Part shown: positions 47,038 to 59,405 of the stretch, piece by piece
Layout of the letters: every line of letters starts with the position of its first letter
How positions within the stretch are numbered: the stretch's first letter is position 1
Made by a program: the position numbers and the translations under genes
Source of the DNA: Cyanoderma ruficeps
Lineage: Eukaryota > Chordata > Aves > Passeriformes > Timaliidae
DNA: 64,000 nt
Reading direction: 5' to 3'
Assembly: GCA_008694505.1 (NCBI GenBank)
Contig: VZDJ01000594.1
Coordinates: forward strand, 9,831,035-9,895,034
Notes under the pieces: model-generated
The model's database searches: none
Told to the model about the DNA's origin: nothing
What the model saw: only the letters and a program-made list of their open reading frames with translations

Positions 47038-47066
47038 TTACTGATAAGTGGCAGCCTTATCAGTAA
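47038..47066. repeat. Perfect 11-bp inverted repeat with 7-nt loop holding two GATA cores
   Basis: TTACTGATAAG (47038-47048) and CTTATCAGTAA (47056-47066) are exact reverse complements separated by TGGCAGC. Each arm contains TGATAA, a GATA-factor core, in convergent orientation. Confidence 0.85.
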
Positions 47067-48209
47067 AACCATCATTTTTTATACCTCTGGGAAGAGTAAA
47101 TAAGATGAAAGCAGAGCTCTCCTGCAGCCAGGAGGAAGCCCACAAGCACAAGGAAGTCCCGCAGTGGGGTGCCCAAACACCAAATCTCTGATGGCTTTTC
47201 GAAGAGCAGTAATTAGAAAAGTCCCTTGATCAGCCTTGCTCTCACCAGTCACCTTCTTCAATCCCAAATAGCTGGAGCTGGGAGAAGCTTTAAGGCAGAA
47301 CAGTTTTTCATCAGTTAATGTTTTACAGGTATCTGCACCTTCTGCAAGAAGCAGGACAGAAGAGATTAAGATGGTTTAAGATCTATTATATTTTCGACTA
47401 CAAGAACATGGAAGTGATGAAGTTGAAATGCCTTGACTTTATTTCAACAATATCTGCTGAAATAGATTTGAAAGGGACTGCTGAGCATTTGTGCTTCCTG
47501 GAAAATGAAGAAGAAATCAAAATTGCCTTTCTCTGCTAAATAAGCACTGAATTCTTTGGGACACAATGAAATCTGAAACAGCAGCAGTGCACATTTCCAT
47601 TGCAAAGGAAACCCGCTCCATTCACACTTGGCTGCTGGAGAAGTAGCAGGATGTCAATCCCACCTGGGATGTACCAGTCTACCCCACCATACCTGATCAG
47701 GAGTTTCTACATCCATGCTGACCATTTCCAGCGTGAAACTTTCCCACCAGCGCAAGCTTTGTATTAGCTGGGTAAGGCGATATGACCACCGAATGGCAGA
47801 AAAGAAACCCAAAAGGAAAGGCCTAATGCAGCTTATTAATTCCACAGGTGAGCTGCAAATGCTGAGTCTTGAAAATCACTTAATTGCCAGGCTGTCAGGC
47901 CAAGATGTGTTTTGAGGACGCTGCCAATCTGACAGTTATTAACAAACAAAGAGGCCACAAGCCCTGACTGCACCGAGATCCTTGTTATTTCTACTCATGT
48001 GCCACCTCCCAACAGGAAGTACTTAATAAGAATAATATCCCGAAAGGCCAACCTACGGCAGTGCAATTAAAAAGCTTTTCTGTCTCACGTTGAGGGGAGA
48101 AAAAAAATGAGGGGGAAATTAAAAGCAGACAGGAAATTCCACTAGAACAAGCTAGCTTATGTCCTAATAACACAGGATTGTGCCAACTCCTGCAGAAAGT
48201 AGAGGAGGC

Positions 48210-48240
48210 AAAGAAAAAAAAAAGGGGGGGAAAAAGAGAA
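48210..48240 (+). repeat. Homopurine tract
   Basis: About 31 uninterrupted purines, with an A run followed by a G run (AAAGGGGGGG) and then A/G. Purine-rich sequence continues to about 48262 with single interruptions. It lies 0.3 kb from the assembly gap, which is itself in an A-rich run. Confidence 0.8.
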
Positions 48241-48523
48241 CAGAAACAGAGAAAGAGAAAAGCAGTCCTCTAGACTGACTCAGATCTGAGGCTACATTGT
48301 GGTTCGGCTGTGGCTGCAATTCTAAAGGGAGTAAGGCAGCACAGGCAAATAAAAGGCGGTTTGCTTTTCAAGCAAGTTGCTGTTATGTGATGTAACTCTT
48401 GTATGAAAGCACGGCCACTGCTGCTTTGTTGAGAAAAGACACAGCCTGATAAGCTCGAAGGACCAGATGGATCCTGGGGCTTGTTCTCCCAACAGCTGCT
48501 GCCAGAGAATGGAAAGAAGAAAA

Positions 48524-48543
48524 NNNNNNNNNNNNNNNNNNNN
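48524..48543. other. Assembly gap of 20 N
   Basis: Twenty N bases flanked by A runs (GAAAA on the left, about twelve A on the right). The true length is unknown; a poly-A or A-rich run that failed to assemble is the simplest reading. Open frames drawn across it are meaningless. Confidence 0.98.
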
Positions 48544-50499
48544 AAAAAAAAAAAGAAAAATCCCAACCAGGAAGGAAGAAATCCCGGCACGCGAGGGGCA
48601 GGCAGGGAGGTGGGGCAGACCAGATGGTGGTTCAGCTTGTGCCTGCCTGGACGGGCAGTGGGAGAAAAATCAGTTTGTCAAAAACTTCTATGAAAACTTA
48701 CAAGAAGAGACATTTTCCACAAATGTCTGCGTCCTGGGAAGCCAGTAGGATTCAGCAACCGCCTGCACCTCCAGCTGATCTAGCAACTTCCAAAAGAAGT
48801 GGGCCAAGAGGATTTGCCCTTGACTTCTCTGGGACTAGGCCAACAGATTACAAACCCTGTCTTTTTCACACTAAAGCTCATTTCACAGTGGAATCCACCT
48901 CTCTTCAAGTCAGCTGGTGAAATGGTGGTGTGTGAACCTCAGCTGACTGCCTGGAGTGTTCCCCAATATCCCCTGGCTTTCTCCCATAGTCCCCAATACC
49001 TGGCTGTGAGAGTCCCCAAAGTTCTCAATGGGTTTCTTTTTCTGGGTATCCAAAGGAGAGAAAAATGCATTTGATGCCTGTGCAACGTGACCCTGACAGC
49101 AGTCCTGCCTCCTGCCATAGTGACTCTGGGGAGCAGAGAACCAGAGCCTGAGTCCACAGTTACCTGAGCATGTAGTTCAATATGGTTCAGGTGTTCCTGG
49201 AGCTTGATTTTACATCTGAGCAGTTTTCCTTCAAACTTCCAAAGGAGTTTTCCTTGGCTCCCTGAAGTGCAACTGCTTCAGGTTGCCTGTAATACAAGGC
49301 TAAATTGTATATTGCCATTGGATTGAGACATTATGGGAGAAAGCACTAACTGGCATTTATGACCAGGAGGCAGCAGGAGCACCAGACAACACTGCTGCCC
49401 TTAGCACCATCTGACCTGACCAAGCCCAGGATCTCTGTTGGTGAGATGCAGAGGGACAGGGAAGTTTAGCAACCTCAGACCAGAAACCAGGAGACTGGTG
49501 GAGTACCAAAGGGCAAGGCAGCGAATGGAGGGAGAGCACACCAGCCATCACACAGCACCTTCTGGACAACACTCATCTGAGCAGCAAATCTAGCAGAGCC
49601 CTGACCGTGCTCCTTCCACTCATGCAAATAAAACCTTATTGAGGAGTTTCATCCCAAGCCACATTTCTAGGAGCGGATCTACAGATGGATATGTCTTTTA
49701 GCCTTCACGCCCCCATCCACACATTCACACCCCTCCCCTGAGGTGGCACTGGCACTCACTCAATCACACACTGAGCCAGCTGAGGGAGTTCATCCAGTTG
49801 AAAACTAATCACCTAAAATTTTATTGCACAGGGTTTCGGCTGGATCTGCTCCCTGAACCAGTTTACCATGAGATCAATGGTGAAGAAAAAGCAAAAGCCC
49901 TTAGGCTGCTGTTCAGCAGCCACTTCCAGCCCAGGCTGCCACTGAAAGCATTAGCTCTGACCTCCCTTGGCCACTTGTCCCCACAACACAGCACATCCCA
50001 TTATGGTGGCCAGGATGGTTTTCTGTGACTGCAGGGCTAACTGGACTGAGGAGTATATCTCAATGAAAGATAACATACCCCTCCTCAGCAGCTGATGCTC
50101 ACAGCCCATGTGCTGGTCCTGGTGGGCATGGCTGCTTCAACATGTATGGAGCAGTTGGGCTGACTGGCCACTGCTTCCCCAAATCCATCAGTTAGCATAC
50201 TACAAGCTGCCTGCTCAACCAGCCAACACAACTTGCAGGAGCTGGAACGCTGCCTTGCAGAAGAAAAACTCCCAAGCAGATGCCTAAATCCTGTGAAAGC
50301 TCAGGTGCCAATGCCAACAAGAAAGGGCACGCCAGCCCGCCCTGAGCACAGACCTACCTGAACGGTCTCTGCCACTGCAGGGCTGCCTGCTGCCATGGTG
50401 GGGACACCTGTACTGCCTCGTGCCACAAAGACTTGCTCAATCTTTCAGGACAAGGCTGTGCTTCAAATTCAGCGCTGGCATTTCGAGCCTCTCTAATCC

Positions 50500-50680
50500 A
50501 AACCACAGGAGTCAGTTTGCTTTCTTTATGCATATGCTCCTCCAGGCATTAAAACAAACTGAAATCAAACTGTTCCTATAGGCAATGATTTGAAAAATTT
50601 CCCCTTCGTATGAAAGGTCTGTTTATATAATTTGTAAAATTGAACAGACCGAGCCTGGAAAAAACCTTGCAGCGTCTGCC
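50500..50680. promoter_or_regulatory. Candidate conserved AT-rich element
   Basis: Contains TTTATGCATATGC (octamer-like, around 50525-50537), AGGCATTAAAAC, and CTTCGTATGAAAGG with a retained CpG, in repeat-free AT-rich sequence. Weak motif-only support. Confidence 0.18.
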
Positions 50681-53600
50681 ATGCATTTTGACGAAACTTC
50701 TTGCTGGAAATAGAAGAAAATATGTCTGCTCTCTACTAGTTGTGATAGAATTGCAGGGCTGGGTATTTTTCTCTCTTGCACTTATACCCAGTTGATAAGC
50801 ATCTAGGCAGCCTTCAAAGAAGAGTTTTGGGAGCTTTCATGCTTCAGGACACTAGTCCCCAAAGCAGTCCTAGCCAATAAAGACTGAAAGGATACTGCAC
50901 GAGCTGGCTTTTAACCAGGCATAAGGCAGTCTGCTGCTCTTAACTAAGCAGAAGGTCTGATGAGGAGGGGGTGAGGAAGTTATCTGTTTTACCCAGCTGT
51001 GGTTTTGGTGCAGGCTAATAACTCCCATGTATCATCCTGCCTTCGTATGAAAATTTTCCGACTGGTATTAAAAATGGTCCCAGTGCAGTTTGCAGCAGAT
51101 TCTCCGGGCAGCTCATGCAAAGTGTTGGTTGTTAGCATGCTGCTTGTGTAATGAGGGTGCTTAAGACTGTAAGGGGTCTCTGGAAGGTCCTTGAGAGTGA
51201 TTGCAGTTCAGGAGACTCACCCACCTGGCAACACGCTGATTTATGGCCTGCTCAGTTAATAGCCCTGCTTAACACAGGAGTTTGTCGAGATTAAGTAATT
51301 GCCTGAAACAAAAAGTTTATTATCTTTAAGTCTCTGCTGATGAATGACTGGGTGTTGGAAGAATCATGTGAAAGATCATCTGTGATTCCCTCCCACTTTA
51401 GGGAAGAAAAGAAAAAGGAAATGTAATAAGGTTTTAAAAGACAAGCTCTTCCAAAAGGAGTTTGAAAGCTCACAATGTGCACTCAAACCTGGTAGGGGTT
51501 ACAAGGAGGGGGTTTCACACCTAGGGTGCCATCTAATAAATAGCTCAAGTAAAAACACATTTCTGTGATGCATTTTTTCCCAAGTACTGCAAGTGTTTTG
51601 TAAACATTAATTAATACCACCCCTTGAGAGATAACTGATCCTGTCACACAATCATAAGATTGGGAATAAATCAAGATGCAAAGCCTGTTTAGTTTCCATA
51701 CATTACATAGTGGTCTTTCCCATCGTACAAAAATCTGGAAATTTTCCCATTGAGAAAAGACTGCAGATAACTGCAAAGTTAAAAGACGCTGCATGCTAAA
51801 TTCTGCTAGAATTTTTCTCGTCCCCATTTCCAGATTCTTCAGCAAGGTTAATCAGCTTGATTAAGGTCACACACACTTACACTGCCACATGAAACTGAGA
51901 TGCAAAGTGCGGGAGAGCACAGGACTTTGGGACTTGCCCTGTTCCACCCCCACCCCGAGATGAGCTGCCTGCCTGCTGAGCGTCCCTCGCAGTGGGGCTC
52001 GTGCTAGGAGATCACACAATCCAAACCTCTCCTCCTTCGGCCCCCGTTTCCTTTCCACCCACGAAATTTCTCAGTTGGCACATGAGCATGGGAGTTTGGA
52101 CACGAGGGAAGCAGGACTGAGAAGAACCCCCCATCTCCACTGCAGCCACTAAGTAACGTTCCCACAGCCCCAGATGTCAGACACACTGTCCCTCCTCACA
52201 TCATTTCGAGGCCTTCCTGCAATAAAATGGGAATTGGCTCCAGCTTTTCCTAGCACTTCTCATATTACCTTTTAATCCAAATACATATGGTTCAGGGAAC
52301 ACTGAGAGACTTGCATGAAAGGATGTACACCAAGAGAATGCAAACCCTGGAAAAAAAGGGATTAGAACTGCAAGACTCCCTTGGCCCGAAACATGTGCCC
52401 CCCAATTCCCCAGCATATTAATCAAGAGTCTGATGAGATTCCTTTTGAAATCCCCCAAAAGGTTTCTGTAGACTTCAGTGGCTTTTGGATCAGGCTACAA
52501 ACTTAGAATAAATCATAAACTAGCTACATCTGCCAGGTTTATTTCTTTCTTTTCCAGGTTTCAGAACAAATCCATTTTACTGCTGGGAAAAAGCAGAATG
52601 AAATAACTGACAAGAGTTCAAATATCCTGTATCACTCCTCATATTAATTCAGCCAGTCAATCTATCCCATAACTTTGGGAAGTGAAGCAGATTACTTTGG
52701 CCAGATCAAACCACAAAACTGTGCTGCTTCATTTATATGCAGTTTATTATTTAAGGCAGCCTGTGCAAACCCCTTTCTCTTGGGTTAGAAGTGACAATGT
52801 GGGGGACTAACACAGACTCTTAAGCTAAGCTACAGTTAACCAAAATACATTTGCACTGAAAAAACCTAATGATCACCTCAACTCCCTCACCCCACAATCA
52901 ATTTTGGAGAGTCTCTCTTATTAAAAAATATCTAATCTTAAAGGATACACAAAAAACAAACACTCAAAAATGTGACCCAAGTCTCTGGAACCTCATATTT
53001 TGCATAAATTTGAATGGGTTTATTAATTTGTGGTTAACGTATTGCCCTTTTTTAAATTTTTTTTTAATTCTATTTATCACTGATAGCAAATTCCCCATGC
53101 ATAAAAGACCTCATGACACTTCCAAGTTGGGTAATTCTGTAGCATGTCTCTCTATCAGCGAGCAGAAAACAGTTGTTTCCCCATTTTCAATTCAGAGCCC
53201 AGCTGATGAGTGCTGATAACTTCAAGATACCTTGAGAGATCTGCAAGATGGGGAACTTCCTATAGTAAACAGCTTCAGATATCATTTAGGGTTTAATTTA
53301 TTCATTCATCATCTTCTGAAAGCAACACTAGCAATGGCTTTGAGTTGAAAAGCCACTGCACAATGGATACAGCATCATACTGAACTTTTCTCTCGTTTTC
53401 AGGGCCTTCAGGAAAAAGAACCAGACATCCCGACAAGAGAGGCTTGGGGAAGACTGTTGGATTTGCTTTGACCCACTGCTTGGAGCTCCTTGTGCCATTT
53501 CAGGATGGGATCTATATAACCACTTGTGAATTGTGCCCACAAACTAGGGTAACAGCAGAAATGGGTATATTAAGTTCTTCAGAAATGCAGCAGTGGCAGA

Positions 53601-55394
53601 TCAAAACATCTGTGAACACTGTGTTTTACTGACAACACACTTCTAACTTTGAAACAGGTTCTGCTATCAGGCTATTAGTACAAGCACTTTACTTTGAAGT
53701 ATGTACTGTAATTCTTGCAATTTTACTCCCAGCTCTGGTATTCATTTGGCTCAGATTACTTCTATAATTTATCTTCCCATTGGAAGAATTCAGCCTGTAA
53801 TACACCCATCCCGAGCGGTATGGGTATATGCACCCTCTTTCTGTGCCCCTCTTTTATCCTGCATAATATTTTCAATAAGAAACTTTAAAGGAAAAAAAAA
53901 AGAAAGAGGTTTTCAATCCCAGTGATGCTAGCTCTCAGTTTTTCCCATGAGAAAATCACTTAGCACTTCTCTGACTTGAGGTGACTCATTGCTGTTCCCC
54001 TGCTGAGGCTCCATGCTCCCCTCACGGTGTTTAACCCAGGCATGTAACTCGCCTGGTGTGGTGGGTGTGTTGGCATTTGCTAATGGCTTCCTGGGCTGTC
54101 ACCTGCATGTGATGGCTGAGACAAAGACTTACGTGATGATTTCTGTTTACAGAGCAGTTATGATAAGCTGACATTTGCCTCTAGCTGTTGGGTTTGATAA
54201 CTCAAATGTGGCCTACATGAGTGCTCCTGTGAGCTGGCAACACTCCTTTTGGGAGTCGTTTTAGAGGAACTTTTCCACTTACCCTCTTGAAAATTATAAG
54301 TGAATTTCTAATGCATGTGAATGAGGCTGCATTGACAGCTGATGAAGCTGCAGTGCCATAATCTCTACACTCATGTCCTCACATGTCATGTTACCCGTGC
54401 CACCTTGCTGGCAGCGGTCAGCGCTCTCATGGAGGCTCAGCTTCCCAGCTCCCAATGTGAGGAATATTTCCTTCACCCAGCCCCACAAGTACAGGTATCA
54501 GTATGAATACATCCCTCAGACGGGGTATTTGCTGCCTGGGAGCATCTTGAGCAGCAAAGCTGCAGCAGCAGATGCCTTTGAACACCTAAATGAGTATTTT
54601 CCCAGCACCAACCCTGATTTCACAGCTCTTCACTTGCAAACAAACAGCCTGTATTTGCTCAAAAGGAGAAGGGATCTGGGTCAGGGACTGAGGAGAGAAA
54701 GAAACCACACTGCAAGAAGAGTTCCTTTGTTCCTTAGGGAACAACAGTGCCAGGTAGGCAACAGCACCTTAAAACATCGCTGCTGAGGAAGAGGAAGGAA
54801 AGAAAGCACCAAGATAAACTCGTGTCAGCATCACTTGGTTTCTCAAAGCCACAACCAGTGGAGGTCATGGCAGACCTAACCACACTGGAGAGTTCACAGC
54901 ACCCTATTCCATTTCTCCAGGAATCAGGTGGTACTTATCCTGATGCGTTCACTTAGTAAAGAAAAAGAAGAGGTGTAAGAAACAGAGCACGGGAAGCTTG
55001 CAGCCACCTTTCTAAACTGCTAATTGAACGTCAATGGCCACAAATGGCTATGTTTAATTACTCACACTCATCCCGATGAGATTTTCAGTTACTTGGCTTG
55101 CCAGCAAGTGTGTTTGTGGGCACAACAATTTTCCAGATCACTGGGTTTTCTCCATTTCTCAGAATGCATTCTTCTCTGATCTTCTCTTGACTTTATCTCA
55201 CCCAGTATCAAGGCAAGCCACATCCACAGCCCAAAAGAGTTGCCAAATACAGCCTTGACAGTACGTACATGTGCTAATTAACATTATTAAATTGTTGCAA
55301 CCACAGCTCCCAGCCAAGAAGGGACTTCTAGAGTATAATCCAAATCACAAGTACTCCTATCACCTCCCCAGGCAAATGCCATGTGGTTGACATA

Positions 55395-55490
55395 CAACTG
55401 GGAAATGGAGGCAAACTGGTTAACACATTTTCTTCCAACTCAAATGATTGTGTGATCACATGAAAGAAATCTGTTAGCAGCTGGGCAAAT
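55395..55490 (+). mobile_element. Possible MIR-like remnant
   Basis: CAACTGGGAAATGGAGGCAA then ACTGGTTAACACATTTTCTTCC fits the 'ctgggaaactgaggca…gaggttaagtgacttgccc' part of a MIR. The downstream GTGTGATCACATGAAAG is a weak match to 'ggtcacacagc'. Uncertain. Confidence 0.35.
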
Positions 55491-56794
55491 AAGGGAAATT
55501 GCTGTTCACCTTCAGCTACGATATGTTTCTTTTTTTATCAGTGTCTGGTACTAAGACACCCTTAATTTGTTATTTGTGAGTCAAGTGTTGCTACATTTGA
55601 TTATGTTCTGTAATATCATAGTTCGCAAACAGGTCCACTGACTTAAGGGAGTTCCAGGTGTGACTGGATGGCGGATTCAGGCTTTGGAAAACAGCTCTCA
55701 GTCCAGCAAAGTGATGGTGCATATCCTTATTTCCATCACAGTGCAGATATCCCTCTTTTCACAACCTGAACTTTGAAGTGACACAACCCTAGACATGCCG
55801 AGATGGTGGGAGAGGCAGGGCCAGGTCTCCATCCACCTTGTCAGGCACTCTCCTGTGCTCCAGCCTTCCACCCTGGGTCAAGAGGAAAAGAAAATTCTGC
55901 TGCCCAAACTGGGACACTCTACATTAAACCACCATAGCTGGAAGCATATTTGAGCTGTCAAGGAGGTGAAAGAGCAGAGAGATGATCTGCCTTGAGAAAC
56001 ATCAGGACTGATCCCTCCCCATCCTGAGTAAACTTCTGTGACTCTGGCTCCCAGTGGAGACAAAATGACCATTTTTATCACCTCACCTCATCCCGGGTCT
56101 ATAGAGAAATGAAAGGCGAATGCAGTGACTGCTAATATCTTTAGCCACATTTACTGAAACCTTTTGACACCAAGGCTATTTTTATTACCTAAGTGCACCA
56201 TGCCTGTATCAGAATGCAAGTTTTATTGCTTACAGTTCAGCCTTGCAAAAAGCCTTTTCCAATAACTGTCTGTGGCAAAGACACTCCTTAATGACATAAG
56301 GAGAGGCTACAGTACCTCCTAGCACAGCCTGGCACTAAGAGCAGTGTTAGACATCCCCCGTATCTCTACCCTCCCGCAGCCTTCACTCCCCTGCACAGCT
56401 CCCTCTGCGCCAGGGCTGCACCCAAAAACGCCTGCCTTGGCCAAGCAGATGGACGTGTCAGAAGTGTATGCACAAAACAGGAATGAAACAGCTCTCTACA
56501 AGTTTTCTTTGGCTTTTCAAAACAGCACAATAAGCAGATTTTACTACTTAGAAGTGGATGGTACATTCAGTCTCCTCCTCCTCCTCTCAACCTCCTGACC
56601 AGAAGCTGCAATGCCCAAGGACGTCTAAGCAGCCTCACCAGATCAGACAAGGCTCATGGTGTCCCATCTCCAGGAGTAAGATGGGAGAGAGCCACAAGAT
56701 GCCTACTGTCACACTCCAGAGGGCCCCCCCAGGAAATTTCCCATCTTGGGTCCCAAGAGAGAAATGTGCCTTTGAATTTAATGACCTTTCAGAG

Positions 56795-56835
56795 GTTTCC
56801 CTTCTGAGCTGTGCCTCAGTTTCCCCAGCAGCAGA
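56795..56835 (-). mobile_element. Short MIR-like fragment followed by an A run
   Basis: TTCTGAGCTGTGCCTCAGTT then TCCCCAGCAGC resembles the reverse strand of MIR ('…gagcctcagtttccccatctg…'). An A run of about 16 bases begins near 56849. Too short for firm classification. Confidence 0.3.
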
Positions 56836-57289
56836 ACAGAAGAAAAAAAAAAAAAAAAGCTGTCTTAGTTTTAAAAGAATCTCTTAACAACAATACCACT
56901 GCCTGCAAATGGCTTTAAAATAGACTGGACAGAAACCTGTGCATATATATGTAAACCCCTTAATTTTTAGATTTTCTTTCAACTACAGGGCATTCACCTG
57001 TCTATTCTTTTTTCCTGGAACTGCTGACTCTTTCAAATAGTAAAATGTGTCCCAAGCAAATAAAAGTAGTTTAGAGTGATACAGTCTTGATGTCTTACAC
57101 CCTCAGAGCATCACATGCAACACCTATATTGAGAAACCAGGAACTTGAACAGATGCAGTCAGACTGCTCGCAGTGGGAGTTCAGAGACAAATAATTCAAC
57201 CTTTCATCACTCTCTAATCCCAGGAAAGATATCAAGGTTAAACTACTGAGAAAAATATAGCGAGCGTTAAGCAACACGGATCTCTCTCT

Positions 57290-57480
57290 CAAAAGGCATA
57301 ATTAGCCGGGTAGCCATGGTCACCCAGCTCAAGAATTTGAACCTACAGTAATTTCTCCCTTCCCAAGATGCACAACCCAAGTAGGTGCATTCACTGTCTG
57401 CAGCCGCGGCGTGGGTTTGGTGTCAGCCGCTCACTCTGTAATTGGCTCTTTATTGTGAGTTACCACGAAAGGCTCCAGGC
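57290..57480. promoter_or_regulatory. Candidate conserved element with retained CpGs and a CCAAT core
   Basis: The stretch includes GCAGCCGCGGCGTGGG (about 57400-57415), then TGTAATTGGCTCTTTATTGT (about 57437-57456) holding an ATTGG (reverse CCAAT) and a SOX-like TTATTGT. Repeat-free. Function is inferred only. Confidence 0.25.
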
Positions 57481-59334
57481 AGTCCCCACAGACCTTGCCC
57501 TTGATCTGGGTTAAGATACTTTGACCCGTGATCCTTTATAATAAATGATATCCCCGTGCTGAAGAATGCTGCCTTCAACAATATAGGCCTGCCCTCAGGA
57601 AACGGGAAAGGAGTTTTCCTATAAAGGCAGATTAACGAAATTCCACGCAAATTTCATGCATTTTGAATAATCATCTGAACCGTGACGAACCAGCTTCCCC
57701 TTGCAGGGATCCTGCTCCAAATCTTTGTAGTTTGAAGACAAATTTAGCTGTTTCTTTCTTGGCTGCAGAGCATGTTGTTTTTCTTGGACTTGGCATGTCA
57801 GGCTGAGAGTGGTGCTCAGGGTAGCTCGTCCCCCAGGCTTGGCTAACAGCAGACAGAAAACACCACCCAAGCACCTGTGTACTCGTGCAAGAATGGCTGT
57901 AATTTGCAGTTTTTACACAGCCCAACATTCCCTGTCGAGCTGGGATAAGCTCCAGTGCAGGGATCAAAGAGGATTTCTTCTTGTGCTGATATCCCCTCCT
58001 CCCTGGCCCAGCTGGTAACACAGGCAGTGAAACCTTCCCTCCTGGTTCTTTCTTCCTCTGTTTTTGACAGCACATGAAATTCTGAGTTTGGGACAGGGCT
58101 GCGCTCAGCAGCAGCACAATCTGCATTGATGGCACCTGGCTGGGATAAAGCCTCCCACTGGTTGTTCTCTCCCAGGCACCTTCCTCTGGGGCAGCTCTGA
58201 ATCTCCTTCTCTCAGTATTTTCCTTTTGCTTTATTTCTGGCCTCTCTACTGTCTCCCTAAAAATGATGACAATAGGTGTCCCACTTTTCCATCTCTGGAC
58301 ACTTCTCCAGCTCATTCCTCAGGGTTTTTTCTGAGGGTACTGGTATCCATCAGGTTGCCCATCAAACCCCTTTTCTATCTCCTAGGGACATTGTCACTCC
58401 TCTAAGGCACATATCCACATCTCCACCACCCTCAGGTACCCCAAAGCATTCCCCCAACCAGATGTGCACCATTCCTCCCAATACCTTCTCCCTGATAGTC
58501 AAGGTTGTGTCTGCCTCAGCACTCCAGGCTCACTCCCTGCCTTTTGATCCTTGAGCCAAAGTCTCAAGGCATGGTATTCTCACATCCTCCTGCTCACCAG
58601 GGTCAAACCAAGAAGCAGCAAAGGAACATCATCTACTTTTAAATTTTAGTTTCCTAAAGAAAATGGTTTTCTTTGAAGGACATGGTTGTGTTAGTCAGAC
58701 ACAAGCATTTTTTCCTAGATTAGTATGTGGTGATGGAATCCCATGGGACAATAAGAATTTTAAAGCATTATATTTTTTTAAAGATGCAATACAAATTATA
58801 ACTTTCACTGTTCTTCCACCACTTTATATCAAAATATTTTCCTGATACTCATGAAAATATCAGATGAGAAAACTTTCAGTTTACAGAAAGAGTCTTAGGA
58901 GTCTTTCACACGCAGCAATGTTAATGAGACTGCAGCCACAAGGAGTGAAAGCACAGGAGCACAGTGTTTGTACTGTGTATGTCAGTCCTCATGTTGCTTT
59001 CAGAGGAGGAAGCAAACAAAATGTTTTGCCAAGCTTCTGAAATGGTATGATGTTAGAATAAACTCCTGCACACCTTTACTTACTGGAACCTAAAAAAATG
59101 CAAGTAACTATCAGTTGTCATTACCACAGCTAAACTAGGTGATATTAAAAAGCAGTATTATCTTCCGAGCAATCGCTACCACAATAAAATACAGAGGGAC
59201 AGTTGCTCTGAAAAGGATGTAATTTCCTTGATTCAAGTAAAATCATTTATGAAATTGAGATCTTTTAAATGAAAAAGTTTGGGAAAAGTGTATTGCAGTT
59301 AACAGCAAAGCAGACAACAGCACACTAACAGTCT

Positions 59335-59405
59335 GACATAAAGTCTATTGAAATCAATGGGAGTCTTTCCACCAACTTCATTGGGGTTTGGATCAAATCC
59401 TCCAG
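59335..59405. repeat. Ancient interspersed repeat fragment, family uncertain
   Basis: ATTGAAATCAATGGGAGTCT then CAACTTCATTGGGGTTTGGA and TCAAATCC resembles a 'gaagtcaatgggagtcttgccattgacttcaatggg(c)tttggatcaggccc' sequence widespread in sauropsid genomes. Similar shorter matches lie at about 52470-52500 and 18785-18815. I do not know the family name. Confidence 0.4.

Noticed and set aside
48270..48748. Open frames drawn through the N run on both strands
   Set aside because: They cross an assembly gap of unknown length and are partly made of poly-A translated as Lys or Phe.
55800..55830. Reverse-strand ATG-GAG-ACC as a possible first coding exon of GLI2
   Set aside because: The following codons do not continue like GLI2 and there is no GFPDP-like block, alanine run or suitable donor.
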